A stretch of 64,000 nt of DNA. Source: Tetrapisispora phaffii CBS 4417. Taxonomy: Eukaryota > Ascomycota > Saccharomycetes > Saccharomycetales > Saccharomycetaceae. This document shows positions 61,824 through 64,000 of this stretch, one piece after another (position 1 is the stretch's first letter; every line of letters starts with the position of its first letter). The notes beneath the pieces are model-generated. The model saw only the letters and a program-made list of their open reading frames with translations. It ran no database searches and was not told the origin of the DNA. The stretch lies in contig NC_016522.1 of assembly GCF_000236905.1 (NCBI RefSeq), positions 496,001 through 560,000 of the forward strand, read 5' to 3'. The translations under genes were made by a program, and so were the position numbers.

Positions 61824-64000
61824 ATGTTTGGTCAAGCTACTAGAGGTGCCTTTTCTAACACCACTCCATTTGGGTCAAATAATACTAATTCTATGTTTGG
61901 ATCTCAGCAAAACAATGGGTTTAATGGTGCCAACTCAAGTAACAATGCCTTTTCTGGGTTTGGTGGTTTTAATTCTATGAATAACAACAACAACAATAAT
62001 AATAATAATACTAGCACTGGATCCATGTTTGGTGCTAAGCGAAATAATAATGCATTCGGTCAAACCCAAAATTCTCCGTTTGGTAACGCATCAAATGCGA
62101 ATAATAACAATTCAGTGGGTGCTTTCGGTCAACAAAATCAATCTTCAACGTTTGGATCAAATAACAATTCTAATGCATTTGGTGGTTCATCTTTTGGTCA
62201 AAATAACAACAGCAACCAGCAATCTGGTGGTCTATTTGGACTGAATAACAATGCGACTATGAACAATCAACAATCTGGAGGTTTATACGGTCAGAATAAT
62301 AATAGTCAGCAACAAGGTGGTTTATTCGGTCAGAATAATAACACTCAGCAGACCGGTGGCTTATTTGGACAACAGAATAATAATAATGCACAATCCGGTG
62401 GTTTATTTGGACAAACTAACAGCAGCGCTCAATCTGGTGGCTTATTTGGACAAAACAATAATAATAATGCACAATCTGGTGGTTTATTTGGACAAACTAA
62501 CAACACTCTTAATAATAATCAACAACAACAGGGAACTTTGTTTGGCCAAAACAATAATAGCCAGCAAAGTAATGGATTATTTGGTCAAAATAACAACAAC
62601 CAACAATCTGGAGGTTTATTTGGACAAAATAATAATAACAATAATCAGCAGCAAGGTGGTCTATTTGGTCAGAATAACAATGCTAATACTATTTCTAACA
62701 TGAACAACCAGCAATCTGGTAGTCTGTTTGGCCAAAATAATACATCTTCAAATGCTCAAAGTGGAGGTTTATTTGGAAATAAACCTGCAGGTGGTTTGTT
62801 TGGTTCAACACCTTCGCAACCTACTTCATTTGGTAATAATGCTTTAGGTAATACTATGAACCAACCAAAACTCACTAGTGGGTTGTTTGGACAAAATTCA
62901 GCCACATCCAATAATCTTTCCGGTGGGCTGTTTGGAAACACAAACGCCTCTAATAACAATAAACCAGGTGGTTTATTTGGGAACACAAATAATTCCAATA
63001 ACAATCAAGCTGGTGGTTTGTTTGGTAGTTCAGGTGTAAACAATGCAACTAAACCTTCTGGAGGATTGTTTGGTTCATCTACGACTACCTCAAATACTAC
63101 AAATCAACTGGGTGGCTTCTTTGGTGCAAAACCAGCAACCCCAGCTGTAACTTTATATGGTAATAACTCAACCAATACTAACACAGCCGGTTTAAATTCT
63201 ACACCTGCTTCCGGAGGATTATTTGGTGGTCAAAACCAAAATACTGCTTCCACTAATATTGGCACCGGTCTTTTTGGGAATTCTAATACATTGGCCACAG
63301 GAACTCCAACGACTACTACGGGTTCAATAGGTGGCTCCACATTAAATACAAATACTGGTTTGTTTTCTTCTGGCGCAAATACATTACAACAAAACACTGC
63401 CCAACCTGCTCCTAATGCTCAATCGATGATGACCGCACAAAATGTTGAATCTTTGGACATAAATGCTACAAAAGAATTATTTGCCAGAGTATCTGTTCCT
63501 GCATCAATCACTAAACCTACTAAACCAAATATTACCAAAATCAATGCGAATATGAAATTGAAAATTGATATGACCTCTGCTTATAGATCAGCCCCAAAAC
63601 CTTTGTTCTCCACAAAAAGTTTACTTGATAAACAACTTGTGAAGAGTGACAAAAGTCACAGTAAGAGTTTCCCCGATACTAATTCAAATGGTTTTGATGT
63701 AGCTACCGAACGGTCATTAATAGATACAACCAAATTATTTTTCAATCCTGATAGAGTTAATTTTAAATCAATTATTAGTTCTAAAAAGAAACCTAAAGAT
63801 ATCATGATTAAAACTGAAAAGGTACAAATAACTAACTCGATTGAGGAATCGTCTGAGACAAAATTAATAGAACTTACAAATAATGTTAGTGGTAAACCTG
63901 CACAAAATGATAATGATGAAACAACAGTGGCAATTATTAAACCTCAAGGCATTATAAGCGATGATATTTCATTTATGGGCAATGGCTATTATTTAACTCC
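61824..64000 (+). CDS. NUP100: GLFG nucleoporin Nup100/Nup116 family (C-terminus beyond the window)
   Basis: The frame is open from the ATG at 61,824 to the right edge, 725 codons. It starts MFGQATRGAF and carries about 30 FG repeats, mainly GGLFGQ, in Asn/Gln-rich spacers up to about residue 530. Then come a structured linker (ELFARVSVPASITKPTKP, LTSAYR-like TSAYRSAPKPLF) and the beginning of the Nup98-type C-terminal domain (GNGYYLTP), both like yeast Nup100. I see no Gle2-binding (GLEBS) segment in the N-terminal part, which S. cerevisiae Nup116 has, so it is closer to Nup100. It forms part of the permeability barrier and mRNA export route. Confidence 0.94.
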   Translation, partial: MFGQATRGAFSNTTPFGSNNTNSMFGSQQNNGFNGANSSNNAFSGFGGFNSMNNNNNNNNNNTSTGSMFGAKRNNNAFGQTQNSPFGNASNANNNNSVGAFGQQNQSSTFGSNNNSNAFGGSSFGQNNNSNQQSGGLFGLNNNATMNNQQSGGLYGQNNNSQQQGGLFGQNNNTQQTGGLFGQQNNNNAQSGGLFGQTNSSAQSGGLFGQNNNNNAQSGGLFGQTNNTLNNNQQQQGTLFGQNNNSQQSNGLFGQNNNNQQSGGLFGQNNNNNNQQQGGLFGQNNNANTISNMNNQQSGSLFGQNNTSSNAQSGGLFGNKPAGGLFGSTPSQPTSFGNNALGNTMNQPKLTSGLFGQNSATSNNLSGGLFGNTNASNNNKPGGLFGNTNNSNNNQAGGLFGSSGVNNATKPSGGLFGSSTTTSNTTNQLGGFFGAKPATPAVTLYGNNSTNTNTAGLNSTPASGGLFGGQNQNTASTNIGTGLFGNSNTLATGTPTTTTGSIGGSTLNTNTGLFSSGANTLQQNTAQPAPNAQSMMTAQNVESLDINATKELFARVSVPASITKPTKPNITKINANMKLKIDMTSAYRSAPKPLFSTKSLLDKQLVKSDKSHSKSFPDTNSNGFDVATERSLIDTTKLFFNPDRVNFKSIISSKKKPKDIMIKTEKVQITNSIEESSETKLIELTNNVSGKPAQNDNDETTVAIIKPQGIISDDISFMGNGYYLT

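Overview
The window is nuclear DNA of a budding yeast of the Saccharomycetaceae. It is AT-rich, the genes are compact and almost all intronless, and it has long (TA)n/(CA)n runs, a TFIIIC-type tRNA gene and a textbook yeast intron (GTATGT...TACTAAC...TAG). Nearly every long reading frame is recognisable as the orthologue of a named S. cerevisiae gene. I recognised them from protein sequence and gene order held in memory; no search was run.

Layout. From 1 to about 57,070 the genes interleave two S. cerevisiae regions that are sisters from the whole-genome duplication: chromosome IV (YDR172-YDR213) and chromosome XII (YLR163-YLR246). The order is UPC2/ECM22 (partial), CDC42, GCD6, tRNA-Ile(UAU), UME6, THI7-family transporter, COQ4, RAV2, SPC19, VPS64/FAR10, LIP2, RKM2, REF2, VPS34, ARV1, NUP42, CCT6, MAP1, ERF2, UPS2/UPS3, ATC1, RPS31, PLP1, SEC10, SAS4, CSN9, SDH4, MAS1, HMO1, ARG82, SUP35. 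From about 58,165 the order switches to an ancestral YKL069-YKL068/YMR048-YMR047 block: fRMsr, CSM3, a small YKL068W-A-like gene and NUP100/NUP116 (partial). Essential genes normally found between these neighbours (for example TCP1, MSS4, SLY1, CDC1, SCC2) are absent. This suggests a post-duplication species with a loss pattern different from Saccharomyces, such as the Vanderwaltozyma/Tetrapisispora group. That placement is inference.

The genes do not form one pathway. They are housekeeping functions: translation (GCD6, RPS31, SUP35, MAP1), polarity and secretion (CDC42, SEC10, VPS34, ERF2, RAV2), mitochondria (COQ4, LIP2, UPS, SDH4, MAS1), nuclear pore (NUP42, NUP100), chromatin and transcription (UPC2, UME6, SAS4, HMO1, REF2), chromosome segregation and replication (SPC19, CSM3) and protein folding (CCT6, PLP1).

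Most notable: REF2 and SPC19 are each interrupted by a one-base frame break, with clear homology continuing in another frame. HMO1 carries a well-formed intron after codon 15. NUP42 has an N-terminal CCCH zinc finger. The synteny junction at 57.1-58.2 kb contains an isolated perfect tRNA-type B box. Several promoters carry recognisable sites (PACE at CCT6, URS1 at UPS2/3, MCB plus three CACGTG at CSM3, Tbf1/Reb1/CACGTG at SDH4-MAS1). I saw no transposon, virus, CRISPR array or clearly novel multi-gene system.
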